From: Mycobacterium sp. ACS1612
GTDB taxonomy: Bacteria > Actinomycetota > Actinomycetes > Mycobacteriales > Mycobacteriaceae
NCBI RefSeq assembly: GCF_001667505.1
Contig: NZ_LZHZ01000019.1
Coordinates: 105,870-169,869 of the forward strand
Length of the DNA stretch: 64,000 bases
Direction of reading: 5' to 3'
Shown one piece after another: positions 19,831-28,887 of the stretch. Position numbers and translations under genes: made by a program. Under the pieces are notes generated by a model that did no database searches, was not told the origin of the DNA, and worked only from the letters and a program-made list of their open reading frames with translations. Positions within the stretch are counted from its first letter, which is position 1; each line of letters begins with the position of its first letter.

Positions 19831-21627
19831 ATGACAACGACCATCCCCGAGCCGTCACATGTGAAGCGCGATCCCGGTCAACTGGTCGAGATGGCGTGGG
19901 ATCCGATCACCCGCATCGTGGGCAGCCTTGGCATCTACACCAAGATCGACTTCGAGAACAGGGAGGTCGTCGAGTGCCACAGCACCTCGTCGATCTTCCG
20001 CGGCTATTCGATCTTCATGAAGGGCAAGGATCCCCGCGACGCGCACTTCATCACCAGCCGCATCTGCGGCATCTGCGGCGACAACCACGCCACGTGTTCG
20101 TGCTACTGCCAGAACATGGCATACGGCGTGAAGCCACCGCACCTCGGTGAGTGGCTCATCAACCTCGGTGAGGCCGCGGAATACATGTTCGACCACAACA
20201 TCTTCCAGGAGAATCTGGTCGGCGTGGATTACTGCGAGAAGATGGTGTCCGAGACCAACCCGAGTGTGCTGGCCAAGGCCGAGAACACCCAAGCCCCGCA
20301 TGCGGACATGCACGGCTACCGCACGATCGCCGAGATCATGCGCGCACTCAATCCGTTCACCGGCGAGTTCTACCGGGAGGCGCTACAGGTCAGCCGGTGG
20401 ACGCGAGAGATGTTCTGCCTCATGGAGGGCAGGCACGTGCATCCCTCGACGCTGTATCCCGGCGGCATCGGCACCACCGCGACGGTGCAGTTGATGACGG
20501 ACTACATGACCCGGCTGATGCGGTACGTCGAGTTCATGAAGTCGGTCGTGCCGATGCACGACGACCTGTTCGACTTCTTCTACGAAGCGTTGCCCGGCTA
20601 CGACCGGGTGGGGCTGCGGCGCACCTTGTTGGGCTGCTGGGGATCCTTCCAGGATCCGGAGGTGTGCAACTTCGAGTACAAGGACATGCAGCGCTGGGGC
20701 GACGCGATGTTCGTCACGCCCGGGGTCGTCATCGACGGCAAGCTGCACACCCACTCACTGGTGGACATCAACCTCGGCATCCGGATCCTGTTGGGCCACA
20801 GTTACTACGACGACTGGACCGACCAGGAGATGTTCGTCAAGACCGATCCGCTCGGCAACCCGATCGACCGGCGGCACCCGTGGAACCAGCACACCAACCC
20901 ACGCCCGCAGAAGCGCGACTTCGACGACAAGTACAGCTGGGTGATGTCGCCGCGGTGGTTCGACGGCAAGGACCACCTGGCGCTGGACACCGGTGGCGGT
21001 CCGCTGGCCCGGCTGTGGTCCACCGCGCTCGCCGGCCTGGTGGACATCGGCTATGTCAAGGCCACCGGCAGCAGCGTGCAGATCAACCTGCCGAAGACCG
21101 CGCTCAAGGGCCCGGTGTCGTTGGAGTGGAAGGTGCCGCAGTACGGCAGCAACACCCTCGAGCGCAACCGGGCCAGGACCTACTTCCAGGCCTACGCCGC
21201 GGCGTGCGCGCTGCACTTCGCGGAGAAGGCACTGACCGAGATCCGCGCAGGCCGCACCAAGACGTGGGAGAAGTTCGAGGTGCCCGAGGAGGGCATCGGA
21301 TGCGGTTTCACCGAGGCGGTCCGCGGAGTGCTGTCCCACCACATGGTCATTCGCGACGGCAAGATCGCGAACTACCACCCGTATCCGCCGACGCCGTGGA
21401 ACGCCAGTGCGCGCGACAGCTACGGCACTCCGGGCCCGTACGAGGACGCGGTGCAGGGCCAGCCGATCTTCGAGGAGAACGATAGGGAGCACTTCAAGGG
21501 CATCGACGTCATGCGCACGGTTCGCAGCTTCGATCCGTGTCTGCCGTGCGGGGTGCACATGTACCTCGGCAAGGGTAAGTCACTGGATCTGCTGCACTCC
21601 CCCACCCAATCGCTGACCGGGGAATAG
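19831..21627 (+). CDS. hhyL: [NiFe]-hydrogenase large subunit, group 1h (HhyL)
   Basis: A 598-residue catalytic subunit. The N-terminal L1 motif RICGICGDNH (residues 77-86) and the C-terminal L2 motif DPCLPCGVH (568-576) supply the four cysteines that hold the Ni-Fe centre. After His576 there are 22 residues (MYLGKGKSLDLLHSP and so on) expected to be removed by the protease encoded at 25169-25671 once nickel is inserted. Sequence and context match the M. smegmatis Hyd2/Hhy enzyme, which oxidises H2 down to sub-atmospheric levels in air. It is followed after three bases by hhyE. Confidence 0.96.
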   Translation: MTTTIPEPSHVKRDPGQLVEMAWDPITRIVGSLGIYTKIDFENREVVECHSTSSIFRGYSIFMKGKDPRDAHFITSRICGICGDNHATCSCYCQNMAYGVKPPHLGEWLINLGEAAEYMFDHNIFQENLVGVDYCEKMVSETNPSVLAKAENTQAPHADMHGYRTIAEIMRALNPFTGEFYREALQVSRWTREMFCLMEGRHVHPSTLYPGGIGTTATVQLMTDYMTRLMRYVEFMKSVVPMHDDLFDFFYEALPGYDRVGLRRTLLGCWGSFQDPEVCNFEYKDMQRWGDAMFVTPGVVIDGKLHTHSLVDINLGIRILLGHSYYDDWTDQEMFVKTDPLGNPIDRRHPWNQHTNPRPQKRDFDDKYSWVMSPRWFDGKDHLALDTGGGPLARLWSTALAGLVDIGYVKATGSSVQINLPKTALKGPVSLEWKVPQYGSNTLERNRARTYFQAYAAACALHFAEKALTEIRAGRTKTWEKFEVPEEGIGCGFTEAVRGVLSHHMVIRDGKIANYHPYPPTPWNASARDSYGTPGPYEDAVQGQPIFEENDREHFKGIDVMRTVRSFDPCLPCGVHMYLGKGKSLDLLHSPTQSLTGE

Positions 21628-21630
21628 CGG

Positions 21631-22521
21631 ATGGCCCCGCCGACACTGCCAGGTCTCACCGATTCCCAAGACGACGCGCAGTGGCGCACAGCGGGCGAGC
21701 GAATCCAAACCCTGCTCGACGCGTCGTCTTCGGGCGGCGCGGTCGCGCGGGAACGCGCCGAACAACTGGTCCGTGAGGTGACCGACCTGTACGGGGCGGT
21801 GCTGGAGCGGATGATGGACGTGGCGTTGGCCGCGGATCCGGTTCTGGCGGACCGGTTTGCGGCCGACGACCTGGTGGCCAGCCTGCTGCTGGTGCACGGT
21901 CTGCATCCGCACGACGTGGTGCGACGGGTGTCCGATGCGCTGGACAGCGTGCGGCCCTACCTCGGGTCGCATGGCGGCGACGTGTCACTGCTCGGCGTCG
22001 AGGACGGCGTGGTCCGGCTTCAGTTCCAGGGCAGTTGCAAGAGTTGTCCATCGTCGTCGGTGACGCTGGAACTGGCGGTCGAGGATGCGGTGCGCGCCGC
22101 CGCACCGGAGATCACCTCGATCGAAGTGGTTGCGCCAGAGACAGAGTCCGCCACGGGCGTCATTCCGGCCGAGGCGCTGCTGCACCGGGTGCACCGCAAC
22201 GGACATCGGTGGCAGCCCGTCCCGGAACTGGCCGACCTCGCTGACGGTGAGGTCGGCGGCTTTCGTGTCGCGGGCGTCACCGCGCTGGCCTGCCGGATCG
22301 GTGACGACGTGTTCGCGTACCGCGACCGGTGTCCCAGTTGCTTCGGTGCGATGGCCGGTGCGCCACTGCGTGGTTCGGTGTTGCACTGTCCGGCGTGCGG
22401 TGCCGGCTTCGACGCCGTTCACGCCGGCGCAGGCGTGGGAGGCGACAGCCATCTTGATCCGCTGCCGGTGCTGGTGCGCGACGGGGTGCTGTCGATGGCC
22501 GTCGGTGAGGTGGTGGCCTGA
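21631..22521 (+). CDS. hhyE: NifU/Rieske-like iron-sulfur protein HhyE, putative hydrogenase electron carrier
   Basis: A 296-residue two-domain protein. Residues about 95-165 form a NifU C-terminal-like domain with the GSCKSCPSS pair (Cys136, Cys139). Residues about 200-295 resemble a Rieske domain, but the ligands are all cysteines: Cys234 and Cys237 in RDRCPSC, Cys253 and Cys256 in LHCPACGAGFD. A Rieske [2Fe-2S] centre would need two histidines, so this may be a rubredoxin-like or 4-Cys site. The M. smegmatis counterpart is proposed to relay electrons from Hhy to the respiratory chain; its position directly after hhyL supports that. Confidence 0.88.
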   Translation: MAPPTLPGLTDSQDDAQWRTAGERIQTLLDASSSGGAVARERAEQLVREVTDLYGAVLERMMDVALAADPVLADRFAADDLVASLLLVHGLHPHDVVRRVSDALDSVRPYLGSHGGDVSLLGVEDGVVRLQFQGSCKSCPSSSVTLELAVEDAVRAAAPEITSIEVVAPETESATGVIPAEALLHRVHRNGHRWQPVPELADLADGEVGGFRVAGVTALACRIGDDVFAYRDRCPSCFGAMAGAPLRGSVLHCPACGAGFDAVHAGAGVGGDSHLDPLPVLVRDGVLSMAVGEVVA

Positions 22522-23159
22522 TGGACGGCGACGTGGTCGACGTGCTCGCCCGGATCCGTGCGAGCCGCGGAGCGCCTCAGGCCGCCGGTGAACGGTGCGA
22601 GATGTGCGCCGAGGCCATCGCCGACGAGCATCAGCATGTGGTGAATCTGGAAGGCAGACAACTGATGTGCGTCTGCCGCGGCTGTTATCTGCTGTTCACC
22701 GACACCATGGCCGAGTTGCGCTATCGCGCCATCCCCGACCGCTACCTCGCGTTCGTAGATTTCGCGCTCGACCGCCGGGCCTGGGAGGCCTTGCAGATCC
22801 CGGTCGGGTTGGCGTTCTTCTTCCACAACTCGACGCTGGGCCGGACCGTGGCGTTCTATCCCGGACCGGCAGGCGCCACCGAATCCGAACTAAATCTGCG
22901 GGCGTGGAACGACATTCGCACCGCCGATCCCCGGGTGGACGCCATCGCCAAGGACACCGAAGCGCTGCTGATTCGGGTGCCCGAGCACGAATCCGCCGAA
23001 CCGCAGGCCTATCTGGTGCCGATCGATGCCTGCTACGAATTCGTCGGCACGCTACGGATGCTGTGGCGGGGGTTCGACGGCGGACAGGATGCACGCAGAT
23101 ATGTCGACGAGTTCTTCGAACGCCTCGAGCGCCGCAGCAAGGTGGTCGACCGCTCATGA
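22521..23159 (+). CDS. DUF5947 family hydrogenase-associated protein
   Basis: A 212-residue protein recognised as DUF5947. The N-terminus carries two cysteine pairs, ERCEMCAEAI (about residues 28-31) and LMCVCRGCYLLF (about 50-55), which could bind zinc or an iron-sulfur cluster; the rest includes AFFFHNSTLGRTVAFYPGPAG and ends in a charged helix. Its ATG shares one base with the hhyE stop. The family is almost always seen beside actinobacterial hydrogenases as far as I recall, but the role is unknown. Assembly or electron transfer are inferences. Confidence 0.85.
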   Translation: MDGDVVDVLARIRASRGAPQAAGERCEMCAEAIADEHQHVVNLEGRQLMCVCRGCYLLFTDTMAELRYRAIPDRYLAFVDFALDRRAWEALQIPVGLAFFFHNSTLGRTVAFYPGPAGATESELNLRAWNDIRTADPRVDAIAKDTEALLIRVPEHESAEPQAYLVPIDACYEFVGTLRMLWRGFDGGQDARRYVDEFFERLERRSKVVDRS

Positions 23160-23797
23160 CCGACATCACCTTCGCCGTCGTCGACGTCACGCCCGAACCG
23201 TATGCCGTGACGCCGATCCTGATGGCGCGGGTGGGCATCGCCTCGGTCGCCGACGTACACGCGATCGCCCTGCGCTGTCAGGTCCGCATCGAGCCGTCGC
23301 GCCGCCAGTATTCCGACGACGAGGCCGCCGAACTGGTGGACCTGTTCGGGCCGCGCGACCGTTGGGCTGCCACACAGCACTCGTTCCTGTGGCAGCACGC
23401 GGCCGCGATGGTGCCGGGCTTCACCGGTACCACCCAGGTGCAGCTGCCGCTGGAATGCACCTACGACTTCGAGGTGGCGGCGTCGAAGTACCTGCACGCG
23501 TTGCGGGACGGCGCCATACCGCTGCAATTCCTGTTCAGCGGAACGGTTTTCGAACGCGGCAGCAACGGCTTCGCCGTCCAGCAGGTGCCGTGGGACCGCG
23601 AGGAGCGCTACGACATGCCGGTGTCGGTGTGGCGCGATCTGATTCGGCAGCACTTCCCGAACACGGGATGGCTGCGGTTGGACCGCGACACCATCGACGC
23701 GCTGGCCGCCTACCGCTCGGCGCGCGGCCTGCTCGGCTTCGACGAGGCCATCGCCTCGCTGTTGGCGCAGAACTCGGCAGCCAGGGAGCTCTCATGA
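23156..23797 (+). CDS. DUF6084 family hydrogenase-associated protein
   Basis: A 213-residue protein of the DUF6084 type, starting MTDITFAVVDVTPEPYAV. It has no membrane segment, and the only cysteines are in ALRCQVRIEP and LECTYDFE. It is probably a beta-rich soluble protein, since CQVRIEP and QVQLPLECTYDFEV look like long strands. Its ATGA start overlaps the previous stop. No function is known; its fixed place in the operon suggests a structural or assembly partner of Hhy. Confidence 0.83.
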   Translation: MTDITFAVVDVTPEPYAVTPILMARVGIASVADVHAIALRCQVRIEPSRRQYSDDEAAELVDLFGPRDRWAATQHSFLWQHAAAMVPGFTGTTQVQLPLECTYDFEVAASKYLHALRDGAIPLQFLFSGTVFERGSNGFAVQQVPWDREERYDMPVSVWRDLIRQHFPNTGWLRLDRDTIDALAAYRSARGLLGFDEAIASLLAQNSAARELS

Positions 23798-25056
23798 CCG
23801 CCGGCTGGGACCATGCCCGCGCCGTCGCCGACGCGGTGCTCTACGAGGGGTATCTGCTGTATCCGTACCGGGCCAGCTCGAGAAAGAACCAGTCGCGCTG
23901 GCAGTTCGGTGTGCTGGGACCGCAGGGCGCAGCGGCCACCGGCATCGGCGAGGAGGACACCCTGTCCGCGCAGGTGCTGGTGCGCCCGATCGGCGCCCCG
24001 GCCCTGTCAGGGGTGATCCGGTTCCTGCAACTACAACACCGGGACGGCGCGGGCACCGAATGGCTCACTTGGGACGAGGCCGTCGAATGCGAAACCGTCA
24101 TCCCCTCGTTGCCGCTCACCAGCCTGCCCCGCACCGTTGACATTTCGGTGCCCGCAGGGACTGACATCGAAAACGTCGACGGGGGCAGGCTGGTCCGGAC
24201 CCGCCGCGCGTTGCACGGCCAACTCGACGTTTCCGCCGAGGTCGACGGCGACCTGATGCGACTTTCGCTGACCGTGCGTAACACCGCCGCGCCCGCGGCC
24301 GACAAAGACGACGCGATCGCGACGTCGCTGATCGGCACGCACCTACTGGTCGCGGTGACCGGTGGGGAGTTCGTATCGCTGCTGGAGCCACCCGATTCAG
24401 CGGCCGCTGCCGCGGCGCGCTGCAGGCACCACCGCTGCTTCCCCGTGCTTGCGGGCCCACCGGGCACCCGAGACCTCGTCCTGGTCTCCCCGATCATCCT
24501 CTACGACCATCCCGAGATCGCCGAACAGAGCAAGGGCGCACTGTACGACTCCACGGAGATCGACGAGATCCTCACGCTGCGGGTGATGACCATGACCGAC
24601 GAGGAGAAGGCGCAGGCCCGCGCCACCGATCCGCGCGCCGCTCAGATCATCGACCGATGCGACGCGATGTCACCGGAGGCAATGCTGGATCTTCACGGTG
24701 TGCTGCGTGATCCGCATGGGCTGATACCCGAGGTGCCCGCGGACGTGGATTGGTGGGACCCGAAGGCGGACACCGCGGTTCGCCCAGACTTCGACGCGAT
24801 CGTTGTCAATGGCAGACGGGTGAGCCGCGGCAGCAGGGTGCGGCTGCATCCGTCACGGCGGGCCGATGCCCAAGACCTCTTCTACGCCGACAGGGTCGCG
24901 CGGGTCACCTCGGTGCACGAGGACGTCGACGGCGACCGGCACGTCGGCGTCGTCCTCGAGGACGACCCCGCCGCCGACCTGCACGACGCCTACGGCCGGT
25001 ACCTGTACTTCGCGCCCGATGAAGTGGAACCACTCGACGAAAGGAGTTCGACATGA
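23794..25056 (+). CDS. Hydrogenase-locus protein of unknown function (420 aa)
   Basis: A 420-residue soluble protein with no recognised catalytic motif. The N-terminus includes VLYEGYLLYPYRASSRKNQ, which recurs in related actinobacterial hydrogenase loci as far as I recall; the C-terminus DLHDAYGRYLYFAPDEVEPL resembles a small beta barrel. Cysteines are few (VECETV, CRHHRCFP, DRCDAM) and the CRHHRC cluster near residue 210 could bind metal. It overlaps both neighbours by four bases. Possibly a scaffold or maturation factor; this is inferred from context only. Confidence 0.82.
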   Translation: MTAGWDHARAVADAVLYEGYLLYPYRASSRKNQSRWQFGVLGPQGAAATGIGEEDTLSAQVLVRPIGAPALSGVIRFLQLQHRDGAGTEWLTWDEAVECETVIPSLPLTSLPRTVDISVPAGTDIENVDGGRLVRTRRALHGQLDVSAEVDGDLMRLSLTVRNTAAPAADKDDAIATSLIGTHLLVAVTGGEFVSLLEPPDSAAAAAARCRHHRCFPVLAGPPGTRDLVLVSPIILYDHPEIAEQSKGALYDSTEIDEILTLRVMTMTDEEKAQARATDPRAAQIIDRCDAMSPEAMLDLHGVLRDPHGLIPEVPADVDWWDPKADTAVRPDFDAIVVNGRRVSRGSRVRLHPSRRADAQDLFYADRVARVTSVHEDVDGDRHVGVVLEDDPAADLHDAYGRYLYFAPDEVEPLDERSST

Positions 25057-25172
25057 ACGTAGTGGGATGGGCCGCCGTGACCGTCATCGCAGCCGTCGTC
25101 GTCGCAGGTGTGGCCGTCGGTCTCGTCAACATCCCGGACGCGCGCCGGTACATGAAAATGCGTCGGATGTGA
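25053..25172 (+). CDS. DUF6893-like 39-residue membrane peptide
   Basis: A very short gene: MNVVGWAAVTVIAAVVVAG starts a single hydrophobic helix (residues 5-24), followed by a basic tail ending RRYMKMRRM. Positive charges after the helix predict the C-terminus inside. It overlaps the preceding gene by four bases (ATGA) and has AAGGAG before the start. It could be a membrane anchor for the otherwise soluble hydrogenase complex; that is an inference. Confidence 0.75.
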   Translation: MNVVGWAAVTVIAAVVVAGVAVGLVNIPDARRYMKMRRM

Positions 25173-25671
25173 CTGTGAACGAGGTGTTCTCACGTCCCGG
25201 ATTCTGGTAGCCGGAATCGGCAACATCTTCCTCGGGGACGACGGTTTCGGCCCCGAGGTGATGCGCCATGTCCCGCATCGGCTCGCGGGTCCGCGCGTCG
25301 AGTTGGTGGATTACGGCATCAAGGGCATGCACCTGGCCTACGAGCTGCTCGACGGCTGCGAAGCGTTGGTCCTGATCGACGCGATCCCCAGCCGCGGTGC
25401 GCCGGGCACCATCCACGTATTCGAGGCTGACCACGAAAGCCTCACCGCTACAGCAGGTCTGGATGCGCACGCGATGGATCCCGGTGCGGTGTTCGCCAGC
25501 CTGCGCGCTCTTGGCGGCACACCGCCGTACACCGTGGTGATCGGCTGCGAGGCAGCAAACGTCGAGGAAGGCATCGGGCTTTCCGATGAGGTTGCCACCG
25601 CCATTCCGGACGCCGTCCGCGCGCTGGAAGATGTGCTGGCCCGCCTGCTCGCACCGGTGAAGGGAGGCTGA
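25169..25671 (+). CDS. Hydrogenase maturation endopeptidase (HybD/HyaD family), frame problem at the N-terminus
   Basis: Removes the C-terminal tail of HhyL after nickel insertion. From 25201 the frame reads ILVAGIGNIFLGDDGFGPEV, the family N-terminus with its metal-binding acidic residue, then LVLIDAIPS and LDAHAMDP. In this frame there is no ATG, GTG or TTG between the upstream stop at 25153 and the family N-terminus. A GTG at 25169, overlapping the previous stop as GTGA like the neighbouring junctions, opens a frame that stops at 25208-25210. One extra C in the CCC run at 25196-25198 would join the two. So either the assembly lacks one base, or the gene uses ATT/CTG, or a frameshift occurs. 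Confidence 0.75.
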
Positions 25672-25673
25672 CC

Positions 25674-25928
25674 ATGTGTCTTGGCATTCCGGGTCGCGTC
25701 ATCCACATGCTGGAGGGCTACGGCGACCAACTCGCGCTGGTCGACGTCGTCGGTGAGCAGCGCAAGGTGAACGTCGGGATGCTGCCCGAGGAGACATTCG
25801 AGCCCGGCGACTGGGTGATCATCCACATGGGGTTCGTCGTCGAGAAGACCGACGATGCGGGCGCCGCTGCCGCGATGGAGGGCCTGGAACTGATGGGCAG
25901 GGCCCGCGAAACCGAGACGTCGCCATGA
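25674..25928 (+). CDS. hypC: Hydrogenase assembly chaperone HypC (copy 1)
   Basis: An 84-residue OB-fold chaperone that carries the Fe(CN)2CO unit with HypD and binds the immature large subunit. The essential N-terminal cysteine is in MCLGIPGRV and the barrel ends GDWVIIHMGFVVEK. It starts two bases after the protease gene and overlaps hypF (ATGA). A second copy lies at 31364-31636. Confidence 0.95.
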   Translation: MCLGIPGRVIHMLEGYGDQLALVDVVGEQRKVNVGMLPEETFEPGDWVIIHMGFVVEKTDDAGAAAAMEGLELMGRARETETSP

Positions 25929-28198
25929 CGACCCGGCGCCGGTTACGTGTCTGCGTGCACGGGGTGGTCCAGGGAGTGGGCTTCCGTCCGTTCGTCTACA
26001 CATGCGCGGCCGCCCTGGGCTTGTCCGGGTCGGTACGCAACGACACCACCGGCGCGGTCATCGAGATCGAGGGCGACACAGCAGATCTCGAGCGCTTCCT
26101 GGTGCGGCTACGCGACAGCCCACCGCCGCTCTCGGTCATCGAATCGGTTGAGAGTCAGGACGTCCCGCTTGTCGGCGGCACCGGCTTCACCATCGCCGAT
26201 ACCACGCGCGCAGGCGGTGGCCGCACACTGGCCTCTCCCGACGTCGCGATGTGCGCCGACTGCGCGGCCGAGTTGCGCGACCCGGCGAACCGGCGCTACC
26301 GCCACCCCTTCATCAACTGCACCAACTGCGGCCCCCGCTTCACGCTCATCGCCGGCCTGCCCTACGACCGCGCCGCCACCACGATGGCGTCGTTCCCGAT
26401 GTGTGCCGAATGTGCCAGGGAGTACACCGATCCCACCGACCGACGGTTCCACGCCCAGCCGGTGTGCTGCCCGAACTGTGGGCCGCGGTTGCGCTACACC
26501 AGCGACGACCGGGTGGTCGACGGTGACGACGCTGTGGTGTCGGCGCGGGACCTGTTGCGTGACGGCGGCATCCTGGCGATCAAGGGTGTCGGCGGCTACC
26601 ACCTGGCCTGCCACGCCGGCGACGCGCAGGCGGTCGCAGAACTGCGTCGGCGAAAGCGGCGTGGCGACAAGCCGTTCGCGGTGATGGTCCTCGACCTGGC
26701 CACGGCGCGTGCCGTCGCGGACGTCGACGATGCGTCGGCACGGTTGTTGGCCGGCCCGCAGCGGCCGATCGTGCTGATGCCGCGTCGGCATGGTGCACCG
26801 GTCGCCGACGCGGTGGCGCCGCGCAATCCCGACCTCGGCGTGATGACCGCCTACACGCCGCTGCACACGCTGCTGTTCGGGCTGCCCGGCGACCCGGACG
26901 GGCCTGCTGTGCTGGTGATGACGTCGGGCAACCTGGCGAGTGAGCCGATCTGCTACGCCGACGACGATGCGCGCCAGCGGCTTTCGCAACTGGCCGACGG
27001 CTGGCTGATGCACGACCGGGAGATCCTGGTGCCGTGCGACGACTCCGTGGTGCGAGTGGTTGGCGCCCAGGAATTGGCGATCCGGCGGTCCCGCGGGTAC
27101 GCACCGCTGCCGATCGCGCTTCCGGTCGCGGTGCCGCCGACCATGGCGGTCGGGGCGGACCTGAAGAACACGATGGCCGTCGCGGACGGCAAGTACGCGT
27201 GGCTGAGCCAGCACATCGGCGACATGGACGACCTCGCGACGCTGTCCGCCTTCGATGCCGCGCAGCAGCACCTGCGCGAACTGACCGCCGTCGAACCGGA
27301 AATGCTGGTTGCCGACGCCCATCCGCTGTACCGGTCGACCGCGTGGGCGCACCGCAACGCCGCAGGCCTGCCCGTGCGGACGGTGCAACACCACCACGCG
27401 CACATCGCCGCGGTGATGGCCGAACACGGCCTCGACGAGTCGCAGCAGGTGCTCGGCTTCGCGTTCGACGGGACGGGGTACGGGCCGGACGCGGCGGTGT
27501 GGGGCGGCGAAGTGCTGCTCGCCACGTACAAGGGCTACCGACGGCTGGCGCACCTGTCGTACGTACCGCTCGCGGGCGGCGATGTCAGCGTGCTGCGGCC
27601 GTACCGGATGGCGCTTTCGCACCTGTGGTCGGCCGAAATCCCTTGGGACGAGGACCTCGCGCCGGTGGCCGCATGCCCGGCCGACGAGCTACGGGTGCTG
27701 CGCCACCAACTCGACACCGGCCTCGGGTGTGTGCCGACTTCGAGCATGGGCCGGTTGTTCGACGCGGTGTCCGCGCTCGTCGGTGTGCGAGAGGTGGTGG
27801 CCTACGAAGCCCAGGCGGCGATCGAGTTGGAGGGCCTGTCCCGCGGTGGCGACTGCGGCGCCGGCGGCTACGCCTTCCATGTGCACGACGACGTGATAGA
27901 CCCGCGGCCCGTGCTGCGCGCGGTGGTGAGCGACCAGCGCGCCGGCGTGCCTGCAGGCGTGATCGGTGCGCGGTTCCATCGCGCCGTGGCCGACCTGATC
28001 GTCGACGTCGCCGCCGCGGCAGGTGACGCCGTGCCGACCGTCGCCTTGTCCGGCGGGGTTTTCCAGAACGCGCTGCTGCTGCAGTTGACGTTGGATGGCT
28101 TGCAGGCCCGAGGAATCGACGCGATCACCCACCACGCGGTGCCACCTAACGACGGCGGTATCGCGTTGGGCCAACTGATGGTGGGTGCCAGCGGATGA
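25925..28198 (+). CDS. hypF: Carbamoyltransferase HypF
   Basis: A 757-residue enzyme that makes the cyanide ligands from carbamoyl phosphate with HypE. Domains in order: acylphosphatase (VCVHGVVQGVGFRPFVYT, residues 9-26), two zinc-finger pairs (CADCAAEL to NCTNCGPRF; CAECAREY to CCPNCGPRL), a YrdC-like nucleotide domain (about 200-380) and a Kae1-like domain with HHHAHIAAVMAEHG near 490 and a C-terminal ALSGGVFQN. All domains are intact. Start and stop overlap the neighbours by four bases. Confidence 0.96.
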   Translation: MTTRRRLRVCVHGVVQGVGFRPFVYTCAAALGLSGSVRNDTTGAVIEIEGDTADLERFLVRLRDSPPPLSVIESVESQDVPLVGGTGFTIADTTRAGGGRTLASPDVAMCADCAAELRDPANRRYRHPFINCTNCGPRFTLIAGLPYDRAATTMASFPMCAECAREYTDPTDRRFHAQPVCCPNCGPRLRYTSDDRVVDGDDAVVSARDLLRDGGILAIKGVGGYHLACHAGDAQAVAELRRRKRRGDKPFAVMVLDLATARAVADVDDASARLLAGPQRPIVLMPRRHGAPVADAVAPRNPDLGVMTAYTPLHTLLFGLPGDPDGPAVLVMTSGNLASEPICYADDDARQRLSQLADGWLMHDREILVPCDDSVVRVVGAQELAIRRSRGYAPLPIALPVAVPPTMAVGADLKNTMAVADGKYAWLSQHIGDMDDLATLSAFDAAQQHLRELTAVEPEMLVADAHPLYRSTAWAHRNAAGLPVRTVQHHHAHIAAVMAEHGLDESQQVLGFAFDGTGYGPDAAVWGGEVLLATYKGYRRLAHLSYVPLAGGDVSVLRPYRMALSHLWSAEIPWDEDLAPVAACPADELRVLRHQLDTGLGCVPTSSMGRLFDAVSALVGVREVVAYEAQAAIELEGLSRGGDCGAGGYAFHVHDDVIDPRPVLRAVVSDQRAGVPAGVIGARFHRAVADLIVDVAAAAGDAVPTVALSGGVFQNALLLQLTLDGLQARGIDAITHHAVPPNDGGIALGQLMVGASG

Positions 28199-28887
28199 CC
28201 TTGTTCGAACAGTACGCGTACCCGCCGAACGAGCTCGGTTACTGCGGGCCGACGGGCGGCGACGCATCCGGGTTGGCTGCGCACGCCAGGGAGTTCGACG
28301 GCGCCTGGCCCTACCTGTCGGCCATCGCCGAAGCGGTCGGCGCCTGCGATCCCCTCGACGAGGAGATCGTCCACAGCTACTGGGTGGGCGGCCCGGCGCT
28401 GGCCAAGGTGGATCCCGCCGATCTGCTGGCGACGCTGCGCGCATCGTTCACCGGGCAGGTCACCGGACTGCTCGACGCGGTCATGCCCGGCCCGAACATA
28501 TTGGCGCATCATAGTTTCCACGTATTCGTGGTGTACCCGTGGATGCGGTTCCTCGACCGCGATCCTGCGACGGCGCTTGGTGTGATGCAGGACTGCCGGA
28601 TCCGCTGGGGAACCGTCGAATCGGTCGACGGCGACCAGGTGGTGATGACGTCGCAGCCGCTGCGATACGCCGACAGGATGCTCACCCTCGGCCCGCCCCA
28701 ACCCGAGCGGGTGCAGTGGCGGAAGGCTGGGCTCGCCCTGACCGGCACTCCCGAGCCGGGATCGATCGTCGCCGCGCATTGGAATTGGGTGTGCCAGACG
28801 CTCACCGACGACCAATGCACCGCATTGGAATCCGCCACATCGGCCACGCTCGACGTGGTGAACAGTTCGAGGGGAGATCGGAAATGA
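28195..28887 (+). CDS. DUF6390 family hydrogenase-associated protein
   Basis: A 230-residue soluble protein recognised as DUF6390. The N-terminus MTLFEQYAYPPNELGYCGP and the segment HSFHVFVVYPWMRFL are its most distinctive parts, with RWGTVESVDGDQVVMTSQPL resembling a small beta domain. It overlaps hypF by four bases. The family is associated with actinobacterial hydrogenase clusters; function unknown. The recurring His and Cys (YCGP, NILAHHSFHVF) might serve metal binding, but this is a guess. Confidence 0.82.
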   Translation: MTLFEQYAYPPNELGYCGPTGGDASGLAAHAREFDGAWPYLSAIAEAVGACDPLDEEIVHSYWVGGPALAKVDPADLLATLRASFTGQVTGLLDAVMPGPNILAHHSFHVFVVYPWMRFLDRDPATALGVMQDCRIRWGTVESVDGDQVVMTSQPLRYADRMLTLGPPQPERVQWRKAGLALTGTPEPGSIVAAHWNWVCQTLTDDQCTALESATSATLDVVNSSRGDRK

